The notes beneath the pieces are model-generated. The model did not search any database and was not told the origin of the DNA. It worked only from the letters and a program-made list of their open reading frames with translations. This document shows, piece by piece, positions 25,413 through 26,130 of a stretch of DNA of 26,130 nt. Origin of the DNA: CAWCLK01 sp963796225 (GTDB lineage: Bacteria > Actinomycetota > Nitriliruptoria > Nitriliruptorales > Nitriliruptoraceae); assembly GCA_963796225.1 (NCBI GenBank), contig CAWCLK010000016.1:1-26130 (forward strand), given 5' to 3'. A program made the translations under genes and the position numbers. Each line of letters starts with the position of its first letter. The first letter of the stretch is position 1.

Positions 25413-26130
25413 TCAGATGGCGCAGGCCCCGTCGGCGCAGGCGTCGCCGTGGGCGTGGACGTGGTCCCCCGGGCCGGTGGCCGCGACGACCTCGAGCGGG
25501 GCGCCCGCGGCGTGGGCACGGTCCAGGGCCTGGCGCATGACGTCGACCGGCTGGGCGCCGGGGATGGCGAAGCGGCGATCGAGGACGAAGAACGGCACAC
25601 CGGAGCACCCGTACTCGTGGGCCTGCTCCTCGTCGGCGCGGACGGCGTCGGCGTAGCGGTCGGACGCCAGCACCTCGCGGACCTCGGTGGCGTCAAGCCC
25701 CGCCTCGGTGGCCAGGCGCACGACGGTGGCGTGGTCGCCGATGGCGGCGCCCTCCGAGTGATAGCCGCGCAGGAAGCGGTCCTTCACGGCGATCTGTCGG
25801 CCGCGGTCGCGGGCCAGGTGCAGCACCCGGTGGGCGTCGAAGGTGTTGCCGGGCTTCGCGATGTCGAAGTCAAAGGCCAGGCCTGCCCGCGCCGTGTCGA
25901 CCATGCGGTCGATCATCGCCTGGGCCTGCTCACGGGTCGCCCGGTACTTGCTCGCCAGCATGGTGGCGTAGTCGGCGTCGCGGGCGGGCGGGGCGTGCGG
26001 GTCCAGCTCGAAGCTGCGCCACACCACCTCGACCTCGTCGCGGTACGGGGCGTCGGCCAGGACCGCCTCGAAGCGGGCCTTGCCGATCGCGCACCACGGG
26101 CAGACGACGTCGGACCAGATCTCGACGAGC
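25413..26130 (-). CDS. DsbA family (FrnE-like) oxidoreductase, partial
   Basis: This is a thioredoxin-fold thiol oxidoreductase of the FrnE/2-hydroxychromene-carboxylate-isomerase-like group. Reading from the right edge it begins LVEIWSDVVCPWCAIGKARF, so the CPWC active site lies just inside the window and only a few N-terminal residues are missing. Further family features are VVWRSFELDP, FDFDIAKPGNTFDAHRVLH, a cis-Pro region SGVPFFVLDRRFAIPGAQP and a C-terminal extension with ACADGACAI, an extra cysteine pair. It lacks a signal peptide as far as can be seen, fitting a cytosolic FrnE-type role. It ends 10 bases from the convergent fibronectin-III gene, and no terminator hairpin is evident. 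Confidence 0.9.
   Translation of the reverse strand, partial: LVEIWSDVVCPWCAIGKARFEAVLADAPYRDEVEVVWRSFELDPHAPPARDADYATMLASKYRATREQAQAMIDRMVDTARAGLAFDFDIAKPGNTFDAHRVLHLARDRGRQIAVKDRFLRGYHSEGAAIGDHATVVRLATEAGLDATEVREVLASDRYADAVRADEEQAHEYGCSGVPFFVLDRRFAIPGAQPVDVMRQALDRAHAAGAPLEVVAATGPGDHVHAHGDACADGACAI

Overview
The window reads as chromosome of a very high-GC actinobacterium. Supporting signs are third codon positions that are almost always G/C, frequent GTG starts, GTGA/ATGA start-stop overlaps, an ERCC4 nuclease with an Lsr2-type DNA-binding tail, a SARP/BTAD regulator, a DUF222/HNH protein of the kind amplified in Actinobacteria, and a ubiA-dprE1-dprE2 operon for polyprenyl-phosphoryl-arabinose. 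It does not look like a mycobacterium, because no emb/aft genes flank the dpr genes. A deep-branching group such as Nitriliruptoria/Euzebyales is a guess only. No rRNA, tRNA, CRISPR array or insertion sequence was recognised.

Layout. (1) 1-2318, plus: a G-rich left edge, a sulfate-activation gene (degenerate ATP sulfurylase fused to an intact APS kinase) and an overlapping GtrA membrane protein. (2) 2322-7211, minus: an SLC13/DASS transporter with TrkA_C domains, then one long reading frame joining a family 2 glycosyltransferase, an FAD oxidoreductase and a zinc-ribbon methyltransferase. (3) 7323-12800, plus: a secreted serine hydrolase, a low-molecular-weight phosphatase and a secreted zinc metalloprotease, with strong hairpins after the first and third. 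(4) 12918-14765, minus: a membrane sensor diguanylate cyclase. (5) 14766-15310: a repeat-rich gap, followed by a DUF222/HNH gene, a stray rRNA-spacer-like motif, the ERCC4-Lsr2 nuclease and a VanZ protein, all plus. (6) 18670-20098, minus: a flavodoxin-domain protein and a SARP-type regulator. (7) 20366-23442, plus: ubiA-dprE1-dprE2 with overlapping starts and stops. (8) 23524-25402, plus: a TasA/camelysin-like exported protein, an archaeal/ER-type (SipW-like) signal peptidase and a fibronectin-III exported protein. (9) 25413-right edge, minus: a DsbA/FrnE-like oxidoreductase, cut by the window.

Theme. Much of the content is cell-surface building and export: polyprenyl-linked sugars (UbiA, DprE1/2, GtrA, GT2), possible sulfate-donor supply, secreted hydrolases and a SipW export cassette, together with c-di-GMP signalling.

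Caution. At least fourteen single-base frameshifts can be placed, many in short C/G runs, on both strands and in conserved genes. They look like uncorrected sequencing or assembly errors, so several genes below are described as reconstructions across a frameshift, and the apparent fusions should be read with that in mind.
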